A DNA stretch of 37,239 nucleotides from a bacterium (GCA_027064085.1 JAMOQH010000117.1:1-37239); one strand, 5' to 3'. Positions 8,593 to 16,960 are shown, counted from the first letter of the stretch. A program made the numbers and translations. The notes: a model not told the origin generated them from the sequence alone.

Positions 8593-9942
8593 CTATTTTC
8601 TTTCAAATTTAAAATTTCTAAGTAAAAATAGGGCTCTTACATACCTAAATTGTTCTGCAATACTCCAAGCTGTTCTACCTTTGTAATAAATATTTTTATT
8701 TGCATTATAAAATAATAAAAGGTATAAAATACCTACTCTATTTAATTCTACTGCCTTAAGTAATGGAGGCATTTTATTTTCACTACCATTAATATCAAAT
8801 CCTGCATTTATTAATATTTTAACCATATCATAACTTCCTCGTCTTACAGCAATTGAAATTAAATTTTGGTCTTTGAAATAATCCTTTTTAGATTTGAGTT
8901 CATTTTTAAACATATTTAAAACTCTATAATCTCCTCTATCAATAATATATAATAATAATGATTTTCCAGCTTTATCTTTTGGAGTAATTGAAGTTTTATT
9001 TTTTATCATAAGAAGATTAAATACACTATAATTATCTACAGCATAAAAATAAACAGTTTTATTATTATTGTCTTTAATGCGTAAATTAGTTTTATCTATT
9101 AGATATTTAATTATTGAATTGTTTTTTCTTGTAATTAAATAGAATAATGCTGTTTTACCAAAAATATCCTTTGCATTTGTATCAATATTCATTTTTAATA
9201 ATTTTTTAATGATTTCATTAGTTTTAAATCTTTGACAGGCAATATGTAAAATGGTTTGTTTTTGTTTAGTTTTAACCGACAAATCAATATTGTCATAATC
9301 TAAGAGTTTAGTAAAAATTTTATAATCACTTAACTTAATTGCTACCATTATTGGGTAATTTCCATATTTAGTAGGTGTATTTAATAATTTTTTATTAATC
9401 TTTAGTAGCTCTTTTATTACTTCAATATTTTTGCTCTTAATTGCAAGTGTTAAAAGGTTCTCTCTTTCCGTTTCATAGTTAAGGGGAATTTTATTTTTTA
9501 TAAAAAAATTACTTAATTTTAAATCACCAATTTTTACAGCTTGTGCTAAAATCATAGGGTCTTTCTTATATTTTACTTTTTTATACAAATAGTAAACAAT
9601 TTCATGATGTTTTCTATTGATTGCAAAAATTAAGGCACTCCAGCCTTTTTTATTTTTTTGATTTACATTTGCTCCATATTTAACCAATAGTTTGACTGTT
9701 TTAAAATCCCCTAAAGTTGCTGCATACATTAATGGAGTTTTTAAAGTTTCCTGATTTATTTTATAATAAATTTTTTTAGTATTTCTGCCAATATTAGGAT
9801 TTGCACCCTTTTTTAACAACTCTTTAGTTTTATCATAATTTTTATTTATTACAGATAACATTAAAGGGGTATAACCAGAACTATCATAGTTGTTTATTCC
9901 TGTTTGAATACTGAAAAAACCAATAAAAAATAATAAAAACAT
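8593..9942 (-). CDS. Exported ankyrin-repeat protein
   Basis: A 449-residue protein made almost entirely of ankyrin repeats. MFLLFFIGFFSIQTG at the N-terminus is a probable signal sequence, so the repeats would act outside the cytoplasm. Clear repeats include GYTPLMLSVINKNYDKTKELLKKGANPN, TPLMYAATLGDFKTVKLLVKYGANVN, GWSALIFAINRKHHEIVYYL, QTILHIACQRF and KTALFYLITRKNNSIIKYLI; I count about eleven to twelve units, several degenerate. Partner unknown. The ATG at 9942 is 2 bases after the pdp stop with no visible ribosome binding site, so translation is probably coupled to pdp. A decayed gene at 31.7-33.6 kb also carries ankyrin-like repeats in an envelope protein. Confidence 0.88.
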   Translation of the reverse strand: MFLLFFIGFFSIQTGINNYDSSGYTPLMLSVINKNYDKTKELLKKGANPNIGRNTKKIYYKINQETLKTPLMYAATLGDFKTVKLLVKYGANVNQKNKKGWSALIFAINRKHHEIVYYLYKKVKYKKDPMILAQAVKIGDLKLSNFFIKNKIPLNYETERENLLTLAIKSKNIEVIKELLKINKKLLNTPTKYGNYPIMVAIKLSDYKIFTKLLDYDNIDLSVKTKQKQTILHIACQRFKTNEIIKKLLKMNIDTNAKDIFGKTALFYLITRKNNSIIKYLIDKTNLRIKDNNNKTVYFYAVDNYSVFNLLMIKNKTSITPKDKAGKSLLLYIIDRGDYRVLNMFKNELKSKKDYFKDQNLISIAVRRGSYDMVKILINAGFDINGSENKMPPLLKAVELNRVGILYLLLFYNANKNIYYKGRTAWSIAEQFRYVRALFLLRNFKFERK

Positions 9943-9944
9943 AA

Positions 9945-11249
9945 CTATTTAACAATATCCAAAATAAGTTTAAAGTTTTCGGGCTTTTCTTTTGAATAAA
10001 ATACACCTTTTTCAAATCTTTTTATGGCATCTTTGAGTTTGTCTTCATTATTGTGTATCATTATTGCAAGAGTTTCACCTTCTTTAACTTCATCTCCTAC
10101 TTTTTTAAGTAGTTGTATTCCTACGCTTGGGTCAACATCATCTTCTTTGGTTTTTCTACCCGCACCAAGTAACATTGCTGCTACTCCGATATCTTCGGTA
10201 TTAAAGTGATTAATATATCCATTTTGTTTTGCTTTTACTTCAAATTTTTCAGTTGCAACAGGGAGTAGCGAATAATCATCATAGGAGTTTTCATTTCCTC
10301 CTTGATATTTTATTATTTCTTTCATTTTTTCACCTGCTTCACCACTAGCAATTTTTTTATCAAATAAAGCATAAGCTTCTTCATCAGTTTTAACAATACC
10401 TGCAAGTTTAATCATTTCTGCACCAAGTTTATATGTTAAATCTTTAATATCTTTTGGGCCTCTTCCTTTTAATGTTTCAAATGATTCTATCATTTCAAGA
10501 GAATTACCTATCATTTCGCCAAGAGGTTGATTCATATTTGTAATAACAGCAGTAACATTTCTATCCATTTCTGCACCGATTTTAACCATAGATTGAGCTA
10601 ATTCTTTTGCATCTTTCATAGTTTTCATAAATGCACCTGTTCCAACTTTTACATCTAAAACAAGCCCTTTAATACCCTCTGCAAGCTTTTTACTCATAAT
10701 AGATGCTGTAATAAGTTGTATTGATTCTACTGTTGATGTTGCATCTCTTAGTGCATATATTTTTTTATCAGCAGGAATCATTTGCCCGGTTTGACCTATT
10801 AATGAAACTCCAACTTTTTTGGTCATTTCAATGAACCCTTCCATGCTTAAGTTTACATTAAATCCCGGAACTGATTCTAGTTTGTCAAGTGTTCCGCCTG
10901 TATGCCCTAAGCCTCTTCCTGAAATCATAGGGATATAAGCTCCACAAGAGGCTACTAAAGGAGCTAAAGGTATTGATATTTTATCACCAACACCACCAGT
11001 TGAATGCTTATCAACTAGATATCCTTCAAAGTTACCAAAATCAACAATATCACCACTGTTCATCATCTCAAATGTTAAAGTTGCTGTTTCTACTTCGTTT
11101 AATCCATTTAAAAAAGCTGCCATCAAGAAGGCTGACATTTGATAATCTTTTATTTCTCCACTAGTGTAATTTCTTACTAAAAATATAATTTCTTCTTTTG
11201 TTAATGCTTGTTTATCTCTCTTTTTTTTAATAATGTCTTGAATTCTCAT
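9945..11249 (-). CDS. pdp: Pyrimidine-nucleoside (thymidine) phosphorylase
   Basis: Splits thymidine or uridine with phosphate to the free base and (deoxy)ribose-1-phosphate, for pyrimidine salvage. At 434 residues it has the normal length. The signature is complete: an N-terminal alpha domain (MRIQDIIKKKRDKQALTKEE), then VDKHSTGGVGDKIS and ISGRGLGHTGGTLDKLES with phosphate- and base-contacting residues, LRDATSTVESI, and the C-terminal barrel-sandwich part (GYINHFNTEDIG). Symbol pdp rather than deoA is used because substrate range cannot be read from sequence. The ATG follows GGGAGAG. The ankyrin gene starts 2 bases after its stop. Confidence 0.95.
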   Translation of the reverse strand: MRIQDIIKKKRDKQALTKEEIIFLVRNYTSGEIKDYQMSAFLMAAFLNGLNEVETATLTFEMMNSGDIVDFGNFEGYLVDKHSTGGVGDKISIPLAPLVASCGAYIPMISGRGLGHTGGTLDKLESVPGFNVNLSMEGFIEMTKKVGVSLIGQTGQMIPADKKIYALRDATSTVESIQLITASIMSKKLAEGIKGLVLDVKVGTGAFMKTMKDAKELAQSMVKIGAEMDRNVTAVITNMNQPLGEMIGNSLEMIESFETLKGRGPKDIKDLTYKLGAEMIKLAGIVKTDEEAYALFDKKIASGEAGEKMKEIIKYQGGNENSYDDYSLLPVATEKFEVKAKQNGYINHFNTEDIGVAAMLLGAGRKTKEDDVDPSVGIQLLKKVGDEVKEGETLAIMIHNNEDKLKDAIKRFEKGVFYSKEKPENFKLILDIVK

Positions 11250-11335
11250 ATTTCTCTCCCAAAGTTAGGGTACTAATATAGCAAATTAATGATTATTCTT
11301 CAATTCTTTTATCTATTCTCTTTAGTTTTTTTATT

Positions 11336-11492
11336 ACTAAGTGGTATTTTTACCTTTTGTAATACCTATTTAGTGAAAATAATTGCTAATAAGATAGTTG
11401 GTAAAAGGAATGTATAAACACAACTATGCTTATACCACTAATACGGTCGTTGCAAGAACATTTCGCCAAGCTCAGTACATTGCATTGCGTAT
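11336..11492. other. Structured, compositionally distinct intergenic block between the OmpA-like gene and pdp
   Basis: The 270-base gap holds three inverted-repeat elements. ACTAA-GT-GGTATT (11336-11348) pairs with AATACC-TA-TTTAGT (11361-11374). GTATAA (11412-11417) pairs with TTATAC (11430-11435). ATACG...TTGCA (from 11441) faces TTGCA...CGTAT (to about 11491). AGTGGTAT (11340) and ATACCACT (11432) also form an 8-bp inverted pair. The part from 11440 to 11490 is visibly richer in G and C than its surroundings. Short open frames on both strands here look like chance. No T-run follows any stem, so these are not obvious terminators. Confidence 0.45.
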
Positions 11493-11519
11493 ATGTTTCT
11501 TTTATTATAGTAGTAGTGT

Positions 11520-12488
11520 TTACTGCTCCACAATTTCAACTCGTCTATTTCTTGCTTTTCCTTTATCTGTTGAGTTTGAGGTAACAGGGGAAAGATTTGC
11601 AACGCCATATGATTTGATTTGATTTGCATCAACACCATACTTAGATATTAATTCATTTTTTACTGCTTTTGCTCTGTTTTCAGACAATTTCATATTTGCT
11701 GTAAAACTGCCTATGTTATCTGTATGACCAACAATAAAAAACTTTTTATTTTTGTTGGAATTAAGGTACTTGGAAATATTTTTTAAGGCAGAAATTGATT
11801 TTTCAGTTAGTTTTGTCTTTCCTGTTTCAAAGAAAATACCAACAAGTGCTAAATGTCCATTTTTATCAATTTCTTTTGTTAAAATTTTTGCAGTTACTAA
11901 TCCTATATCTGGATTCTTTATAGTTATTATATCCTGATTTATCATAGTAAATTTATCCTTTTCAATAATATAAATCATAGCATAATATGATGTATCATTG
12001 TTTTCAAATTTAGCTGCGATATAAGCATAATCATTACCACGGAAATTATATTTACTTCCAAATTTTTTATCTAATCCAAGTCCCTCTTGAAACATATAAT
12101 ATTGCCATTCATAACTTTCATTTCCAAGTTCATTGTCTCCAGAACCACTAAATAGTATTTTCCAATTAGATTTTTTTAATGCTGATAAATAATTTGCATA
12201 AACAAGGGAAGCATTGTTTTCTTTCTTTGTTGTATATTGAATTCGATTTACTTTTCCTTCTAATTTTAATTTTTTATCCCAATTTTTTCCGCCTCCGACA
12301 TTTTTTATTTTTGTAATTGGCAAAATATAAATATCCCATTTTACCGTATTTTCGTATGCTATAAAAGAATCATTAAACCTTGAAATCAACGAATTATCTT
12401 TTGTGTTATTAATATCTGATGTTCTTTGTGCAAAAAGATTTGTTGGAATTAATAATATAATGGCTAAAATTAATGTTACTGTTTTCAT
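11520..12488 (-). CDS. OmpA-family protein with DUF4892-like N-terminal domain
   Basis: Signal peptide MKTVTLILAIILLIPTNLFAQ, then about 180 residues resembling the DUF4892-type module (YILPITKIK, LKLEGKVNRIQYTTKKENNASLVYANYLSALKKSNW), then a C-terminal OmpA-like peptidoglycan-binding domain: GIFFETGKTKL, FFIVGHTDNIGS, LSENRAKAVKNEL and NRRVEIVEQ. The conserved Asp of HTDNIG and Arg of NRRVEI are those that bind diaminopimelate. It should sit in the periplasm or outer membrane and tether to peptidoglycan. Translation starts at ATG 12488 after AGGAGG. Upstream is a broken outer-membrane gene that may once have been its partner. Confidence 0.9.
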   Translation of the reverse strand: MKTVTLILAIILLIPTNLFAQRTSDINNTKDNSLISRFNDSFIAYENTVKWDIYILPITKIKNVGGGKNWDKKLKLEGKVNRIQYTTKKENNASLVYANYLSALKKSNWKILFSGSGDNELGNESYEWQYYMFQEGLGLDKKFGSKYNFRGNDYAYIAAKFENNDTSYYAMIYIIEKDKFTMINQDIITIKNPDIGLVTAKILTKEIDKNGHLALVGIFFETGKTKLTEKSISALKNISKYLNSNKNKKFFIVGHTDNIGSFTANMKLSENRAKAVKNELISKYGVDANQIKSYGVANLSPVTSNSTDKGKARNRRVEIVEQ

Positions 12489-12507
12489 TGTAAAACCTCC
12501 TTATTTA

Positions 12508-12661
12508 TTAAAAATTAAATGATAATCCTATTTGTAGACCTATTCCTCCTAAATTTGTTTTTCATAATCTTAACGCCTTCACTATTCGCATATTTCAATT
12601 CTGTAGGAATAAAACTATATTTTATACCTGATATTAATGACAGAAATTTATTAACGCGAAC
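12508..12661 (-). pseudogene. Remnant C-terminus of an outer-membrane beta-barrel protein
   Basis: Read on the minus strand, about 50 codons survive: VRVNKFLSLISGIKYSFIP, TELKYANSEGVKIMK, then after a one-base shift TNLGGIGLQIGLSFNF and a stop at 12508-12510. The ending, alternating hydrophobic residues closing in Phe, is the beta-signal of outer-membrane proteins. The shift falls at a run of five A's (12558-12562 on plus as T's); removing one restores a single frame. An in-frame TGA lies at 12662-12664, and nothing of the N-terminal part is recognisable upstream. The fragment ends 20 bases before the OmpA-like gene, in the same direction. Confidence 0.65.
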
Positions 12662-12889
12662 TCAGGATTAAAATAAATGGCTCATTTTCTCTAAACACTA
12701 TAAAATATAATAAAAAACTTATTACAGGATAAAAAAATGAACATATTGAGTATAATTAAATTATTTGTAAAAGTCAAAAATATATAGAAAATTAGCATTT
12801 ATATTACAACAAATTTTTAAAATGGTTTCGTTATTACAAGTGGTATTTTCATTGATGAATATAATCGGAAAGTATAGCGACAAGTAAGA
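12662..12889. other. Gap without a gene
   Basis: The long non-coding stretch upstream of the OmpA-like gene (12489-12914) contains the remnant at 12508-12661, the promoter-like pair at 12749-12777 and the terminator at its far end. In the rest I see no open frame with a plausible start. It is probably degraded sequence of the lost outer-membrane gene, too diverged to recognise. Confidence 0.5.
12749..12777 (-). promoter_or_regulatory. Sigma-70-type promoter, orphaned upstream of the remnant
   Basis: On the minus strand TTGACT (12777-12772) and TATACT (12754-12749) are 17 bases apart, a near-consensus pair. It points to the outer-membrane remnant and beyond it the OmpA-like gene, about 260 bases downstream, and is a good candidate for the promoter that still drives that gene. 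Confidence 0.5.
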
Positions 12890-12926
12890 AAATAAAAAAA
12901 GAAGAACGGAGTTTTTATCTTCTTTT
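12890..12926 (-). terminator. Terminator of the TPR gene, overlapping its stop codon
   Basis: On the minus strand AAAAGAAGA (12926-12918) pairs with TCTTCTTTT (12905-12897), nine pairs around a 12-base loop, followed by a T-rich tail (TTTATTTTC). The left arm is made of the last codons of the TPR gene and the stop TAA is in the loop. Confidence 0.55.
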
Positions 12927-13673
12927 GATTCTTTGTTTTTTACTTGATTTGAACATTTGTCTTTGTGCTTGAACTTCTTGAGGGTGTTTTTCTAATCTAA
13001 ATTGATACCATTCATCACCATAGACATTAAGTTTTATTTTTTTGTCATTTTGTAAATTAGTTAATGAAATATTTAGGTTTTTATCATTAGGTAAAATAGT
13101 TAAACCCTTTTGTAATACAGAAATAGCTTTATCCTTTTTCTTTATTTGTAATAAACACCAAGCATACATATTATAGAGAAGAGAAATCTTTTTATTAACT
13201 TTAATCGCTTCATCAAATATTGCTTCCATTTTATCATATTCTTTTTTCTTGAAGTGATTAGAAGCTAACATTGCTCTTGCGACCCAATGTCTCATAAAAG
13301 CTTTTTCTAAATATGGAAGGGCTTTTTTTACTTGATTATTAGTATAATATATTACTCCAATTTGAGCATTTATTTGAGGAACTATAAAAAACTGCCATTT
13401 TCCTAAAGGATAACCAGATTTAAGTATCTCAATTGCCTTATCTACAGAACGAAGTTGAGGGTTTTTAATTTTTCCCAATCTTTGGAACTCCATTTGCATA
13501 TTCATCATTAATGTTTCAAAAATTCTGTATGTTTTTCTTGCCATAACAATATAAACAAAGACTAAGACAATTAATGATGGTAAAATTGCTGCCCAGTATG
13601 GGAAGCCAAATGGAACTTTTATCAATAAAAACATTAAAGCAGCTGAAGCTATTGATATTAAAAGATTATACAT
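12915..13673 (-). CDS. Membrane-anchored TPR protein
   Basis: Two hydrophobic segments at residues 3-22 (LLISIASAALMFLLIKVPFG) and 26-43 (PYWAAILPSLIVLVFVYI) anchor the protein; the rest contains about three tetratricopeptide-like helix pairs (INAQIGVIYYTNNQVKKALPYLEKAF, VARAMLASNHFKKKEYDKMEAIFDEAI, LLYNMYAWCLLQIKKKDKAISVLQKGLTILPND). The tail is very basic (KSSKKQRIKRR). 252 residues. TPR domains mediate protein binding; partner unknown. The ATG follows GAGGAG. It is divergent from the cytochrome gene, with 196 bases between, where promoters for both should lie, although I cannot single them out. Confidence 0.8.
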   Translation of the reverse strand: MYNLLISIASAALMFLLIKVPFGFPYWAAILPSLIVLVFVYIVMARKTYRIFETLMMNMQMEFQRLGKIKNPQLRSVDKAIEILKSGYPLGKWQFFIVPQINAQIGVIYYTNNQVKKALPYLEKAFMRHWVARAMLASNHFKKKEYDKMEAIFDEAIKVNKKISLLYNMYAWCLLQIKKKDKAISVLQKGLTILPNDKNLNISLTNLQNDKKIKLNVYGDEWYQFRLEKHPQEVQAQRQMFKSSKKQRIKRR

Positions 13674-13869
13674 ACACTCTCCTCAAAAAGAGACTGTTTT
13701 TAACATTATTTATTAAAATTATCAAGATTAAATTTTTATATCTAGTTTAAATTTAAAAATATCAATAACTTAAAAAATAAACATGAAATTTACAATGAAT
13801 ATTGCGATAAAAATTAGTTGAATTTCATTTGTCATTATGTTATTAATATGAGATTAAAGAGGAGGATTT

Positions 13870-14298
13870 TTGTTTATAACTTTGTTGAAAACTTTGTTGA
13901 TAACTTTATTTTTTGTGTTTTTTTTCACAAATTTATATAGCTATGACAAACATTTTGGCTCAAAAAATTGCTCACAATGTCATAGCAAACAATACGATAC
14001 TTGGAAGGCTTCGCCTCATTTTAAAGCAGATGAAGTTCTTACTGAAAAAGAAAAAAAAGACCCAACTTGTATGTCTTGTCATAAAACCAATAAAAAAGAT
14101 AAGGGTGTTACATGTGAATCATGTCATGGTCAAGGTAAAGATTATGCAAAAGATTATGTAATGAAAGATAAAAAACTTTCAAAAATATTAGGATTAAAAA
14201 AAGTAACTCAAAAAACTTGTGATAGATGTCATAATAACTATTCTAAAACAGGTAAAAAAGATATAGATAAATTTAAGGATATATGTCCATCAAAATAA
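13870..14298 (+). CDS. Small exported tetraheme cytochrome c
   Basis: 142 residues with a hydrophobic N-terminal signal (LLKTLLITLFFVFFFTNLYS) and four CxxCH heme-attachment motifs: CSQCH, CMSCH, CESCH and CDRCH. HFGSKNCSQCHSKQYDTWKASPHFK is typical of the cytochrome c-554 type of multiheme domain, whose extra His residues are heme ligands. It should carry electrons in the periplasm; donor and acceptor are unknown. There is no ATG; TTG at 13870 fits a strong GGAGG four bases upstream. It overlaps the next gene by 16 bases, so the two are translationally linked. Confidence 0.88.
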   Translation: MFITLLKTLLITLFFVFFFTNLYSYDKHFGSKNCSQCHSKQYDTWKASPHFKADEVLTEKEKKDPTCMSCHKTNKKDKGVTCESCHGQGKDYAKDYVMKDKKLSKILGLKKVTQKTCDRCHNNYSKTGKKDIDKFKDICPSK

Positions 14299-15158
14299 TT
14301 CCATTTATAATTTATACAATTAGTATAATACCTTACCTTATGCTTGATAATCAATATGTAAAATTATTTTTATTGTTGATTATTTCATCAATACTGTTTT
14401 ACAATATTATAAAGAATCTTTTGAATGAAAAGTCAAAACTAGTAACCCCTATTATAAATATGATAATTTTGGTTTTGTTAATTATAACATTTTTATATCA
14501 ACCGTTTACTGTAATTAAAGAAATTACTGGTGGTGAATATATATCATTTGGTAAAACTAAAGAAAATAAACTTAAGAAGCTAAATGGTAAATTAACTGTT
14601 ATTGATAATAATGGAGTTGAATTTATTAAATTTAAAGATGATAACTCTTTTTTGATAAAAAAAGAATATAAAAAGAATATAAAAATAAATAATCTTCAAG
14701 TTGAGATACTCTCTAAATCAAAATACTTAACGGGAAATTATATATTGTATATAAAAAATAACTTAACAAATGAAAATCAAGAGTATTCAATTTCAAATAG
14801 TGGAAATATTGACTTTGGCAATGGAATAAAAATAAAAATGCTAAATAAATCTAATAATTTTAAAAACTCAGGTAAAGCTATTCAAATCTCTTATAGTTTT
14901 CCACAATCTAAAAGAAGTCATAAGCAATGGCTTTATAAAGATTACAAGGAATTTAACCTAATTACGGGCTCTGATGACCCTCTAATTATTATGTATGCAG
15001 ATGATGAAGCCAAAAATATTTATCATGTAAAAATATCTTTTATTCCGCCGTATCAAGAAACAATACTTTATTTAATAATACTACTATCTTTGATATTTTT
15101 AATTTTAAACTTATTTCATATAAAAGATAAAGTAAAAGAGGAAAAAAATGAAAATTAA
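14283..15158 (+). CDS. Membrane protein with ResB-like layout, partner of the tetraheme cytochrome
   Basis: 291 residues: three hydrophobic segments at the N-terminus (about 5-22, 28-44 and 57-75), a soluble domain of roughly 180 beta-rich residues, and one hydrophobic segment near the C-terminus (about 260-280). This topology resembles ResB-type cytochrome c maturation proteins, but those are usually longer and I see no diagnostic motif, so the name is an inference from layout and context. ATG at 14283 lies inside the end of the cytochrome gene, and its own end overlaps engB by 11 bases. The tight coupling to a multiheme cytochrome suggests a role in its assembly or membrane attachment. Confidence 0.6.
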   Translation: MSIKIIPFIIYTISIIPYLMLDNQYVKLFLLLIISSILFYNIIKNLLNEKSKLVTPIINMIILVLLIITFLYQPFTVIKEITGGEYISFGKTKENKLKKLNGKLTVIDNNGVEFIKFKDDNSFLIKKEYKKNIKINNLQVEILSKSKYLTGNYILYIKNNLTNENQEYSISNSGNIDFGNGIKIKMLNKSNNFKNSGKAIQISYSFPQSKRSHKQWLYKDYKEFNLITGSDDPLIIMYADDEAKNIYHVKISFIPPYQETILYLIILLSLIFLILNLFHIKDKVKEEKNEN

Positions 15159-15780
15159 ATATTCAGAATTTATAACATCTGCAACTAAACCTGCTCAGTA
15201 TCCAATTCACCACTTATCAGAAATCGCATTTATTGGCAAATCCAATGTTGGCAAATCATCATTGATAAATATGCTTTTAGAGAGAAAAAAACTTGCAAAA
15301 GTATCATCTACACCTGGTAAGACTACTTTAATTAACTTTTTTGATGTAAATGGTGAAATTTCATTTGTTGATCTACCGGGTTATGGTTATGCAAGTCGTT
15401 CTAGAAAGGAGCAACAAAACTGGGGCGTAATGATAGAAACATATTTAAGTATTAGAGAGAATTTAATTTTATTCTTTTTGTTACTAGATATAAGAAGAAT
15501 TCCTTCTGAAAATGATTTGCAAATACTTACATGGTTAAAATCATATACTAAAAACTTTGCAATTATTTTAACTAAAGCTGATAAATTAAACCAAAAAGAA
15601 AGAAATAAGCAAATTAAAAAAATTTCAGAGAAAACTGGTTTAGATAAAAAAGACTTTTATGTGATATCGGCACTAAAGAAAACTGGAAGAATTGAAGTTT
15701 TAAAATTAATAGAAAATACTCTTGAAAACCACAGAAATGAAAAAATATATGCTCCAATAAAAGATATGGAAGATGAATAA
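15148..15780 (+). CDS. engB: Ribosome biogenesis GTPase EngB/YsxC
   Basis: GTPase needed for assembly of the large ribosomal subunit. 210 residues with all G motifs: G1 GKSNVGKS (30-37), G2 in STPGKTTLINFF, G3 DLPGYGYA, G4 TKADKL and G5 SALKK. The family hallmark DLPGYGYA followed by a run of basic residues is intact. ATG at 15148 overlaps the previous gene by 11 bases, and the stop overlaps rimI by 8 bases, so three genes in a row are fused by overlaps. Confidence 0.96.
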   Translation: MKIKYSEFITSATKPAQYPIHHLSEIAFIGKSNVGKSSLINMLLERKKLAKVSSTPGKTTLINFFDVNGEISFVDLPGYGYASRSRKEQQNWGVMIETYLSIRENLILFFLLLDIRRIPSENDLQILTWLKSYTKNFAIILTKADKLNQKERNKQIKKISEKTGLDKKDFYVISALKKTGRIEVLKLIENTLENHRNEKIYAPIKDMEDE

Positions 15781-16219
15781 TTTAAAAATATCTGATTTTA
15801 AATTCAAACATTTAAATGATATATTAAAGATAGAGCTAGATGCTTATGGTCGTGATCATTGGAATAGAGATGTTTTTTATTCTGAGTTAGATAAACCAAA
15901 CTCCTATAATAAAGTCGTTTTAAATAATAATAATAAAGCAATTGCTTTTTTGATAACATCAAACCTATTTGAAGAGGCCGAGATATTATCTATAGCTGTA
16001 TCGAAAGGGTATCAAGGAATGGGGGTTTCTAAATTATTACTTAATGATTTTATTAAATATAGTAAATTTAATGGAATTGAAAAAATTTTTTTAGAAGTAA
16101 AAGAAAATAATAAAATTGCAATTTCACTCTATATAAAATTTGGGTTTAAAAAGATATCACAAAGAAAGCACTATTATTCAGATGGAACTAATGCTGATAT
16201 TATGATGCTTGAATTTTAA
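15773..16219 (+). CDS. rimI: GNAT N-acetyltransferase, RimI-like
   Basis: 148 residues with a complete GNAT fold: HWNRDVFYSELD near the N-terminus, EAEILSIAVSKGYQGMGVSKLLL carrying the acetyl-CoA-binding Q/R-x-x-G-x-G/A signature, EVKENNKIAISLYIKFGFKK and HYYSDGTNADIMML at the end. The EAEIL.IAV and KFGF..YYSDG patterns are those of RimI, which acetylates the N-terminus of ribosomal protein S18 (and possibly others). Another protein N-acetyltransferase is possible. The ATG is inside the last codons of engB. Confidence 0.82.
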   Translation: MNNLKISDFKFKHLNDILKIELDAYGRDHWNRDVFYSELDKPNSYNKVVLNNNNKAIAFLITSNLFEEAEILSIAVSKGYQGMGVSKLLLNDFIKYSKFNGIEKIFLEVKENNKIAISLYIKFGFKKISQRKHYYSDGTNADIMMLEF

Positions 16220-16304
16220 ATAAATAAAAATAATAAATAAAAATTAACCTTTTTAGCATAGTAATGTCTTAGTAGTGTTGATTAATTATTCCGTTGGAGG
16301 AAAT

Positions 16305-16847
16305 ATGAAAAAGCTAATGATAATTGCATTGATTCTAATGTCATCTGTGATGTTTGCGCAAAGAAAAGGTATGGGAAATGGCCAAGGAAAGGGGCCTAGT
16401 GCTATGAAAAATCTTAGTCCAGAACAAAGATTTCAGAATCGTACTCAAAGAAAGTATGAAATGGTTAAAAAGCATTTAAGCAAAAAAAACGCAGATAAAG
16501 TTCTACCTATTTTAAAGAAGTATGATAAAAAAGTATTTGCTTTAATGAAGCCTCATATGGAAAAAGCTCAGAAATTAAGAAGTGCCGAATATGCAAATTA
16601 TAAGGCAAAGCTTACTTTGATAGAAGAAGGATTGGATTTAAGAGTAAAAGTTTTAAAGTTGAAAAAACAAGAATTGAAAGAATTAAAAGCTACGGGCTTA
16701 AGTAATGAACTTTTAGTGAAAATTGCTAGAAAAGAAATGCGTCATGGAAAAAGAGCTAGAAGAGGAATGAGAGGTCTTCGTGGTAGAAGAGGAATGAAAG
16801 GTCATCATAATAGAAGAGGTCAAAATCAAGGAAATAACCCTTGGTAA
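16305..16847 (+). CDS. Spy/CpxP-like periplasmic protein with Arg/Gly-rich tail
   Basis: 180 residues. ATG at 16305 follows TTGGAGG and gives a clean signal peptide MKKLMIIALILMSSVMFAQ; an in-frame start 30 bases upstream would put the ribosome binding site inside the gene and is rejected. The middle is an all-helical, lysine-rich region (LSPEQRFQNRTQRKYEMVKKHL, VLPILKKYDKKVFALMKPHM) like the Spy/CpxP chaperone-like or metal-resistance family. The C-terminal 35 residues are low-complexity Arg, Gly, Met, His and Asn (RGMRGLRGRRGMKGHH), which might bind nucleic acid, metal or acidic envelope polymers. A strong terminator follows, so it closes the run of genes. Confidence 0.7.
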   Translation: MKKLMIIALILMSSVMFAQRKGMGNGQGKGPSAMKNLSPEQRFQNRTQRKYEMVKKHLSKKNADKVLPILKKYDKKVFALMKPHMEKAQKLRSAEYANYKAKLTLIEEGLDLRVKVLKLKKQELKELKATGLSNELLVKIARKEMRHGKRARRGMRGLRGRRGMKGHHNRRGQNQGNNPW

Positions 16848-16877
16848 ATAAATAAGAAAACAAACACAGTTTAATTA

Positions 16878-16898
16878 GGGGCTTTATGCCCCTTTTTT
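16878..16898 (+). terminator. Rho-independent terminator after the Spy-like gene
   Basis: GGGGC (16878-16882), loop TTTAT, GCCCC (16888-16892), then six T's. A compact GC stem with a T-run, the clearest terminator in the window. Confidence 0.9.
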
Positions 16899-16960
16899 AT
16901 ATTTTAATCTTTTTTTTAAAAAATCCGATAGAGTAATAATAATACTTTATGGAGTTTATT

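Noticed and set aside
11336-11374. Terminator for the OmpA-like gene
   Set aside because: The hairpin is followed by A-rich, not T-rich, sequence on the relevant strand.
11441-11491. Integron attC site
   Set aside because: The imperfect two-box arms are suggestive but the GTTRRRY and RYYYAAC core boxes are missing, and no integrase or cassette is nearby.
11398-11638. Two opposite-strand open frames next to the OmpA-like gene
   Set aside because: No ribosome binding site or recognisable protein pattern; they overlap the structured block and the end of the OmpA-like gene.
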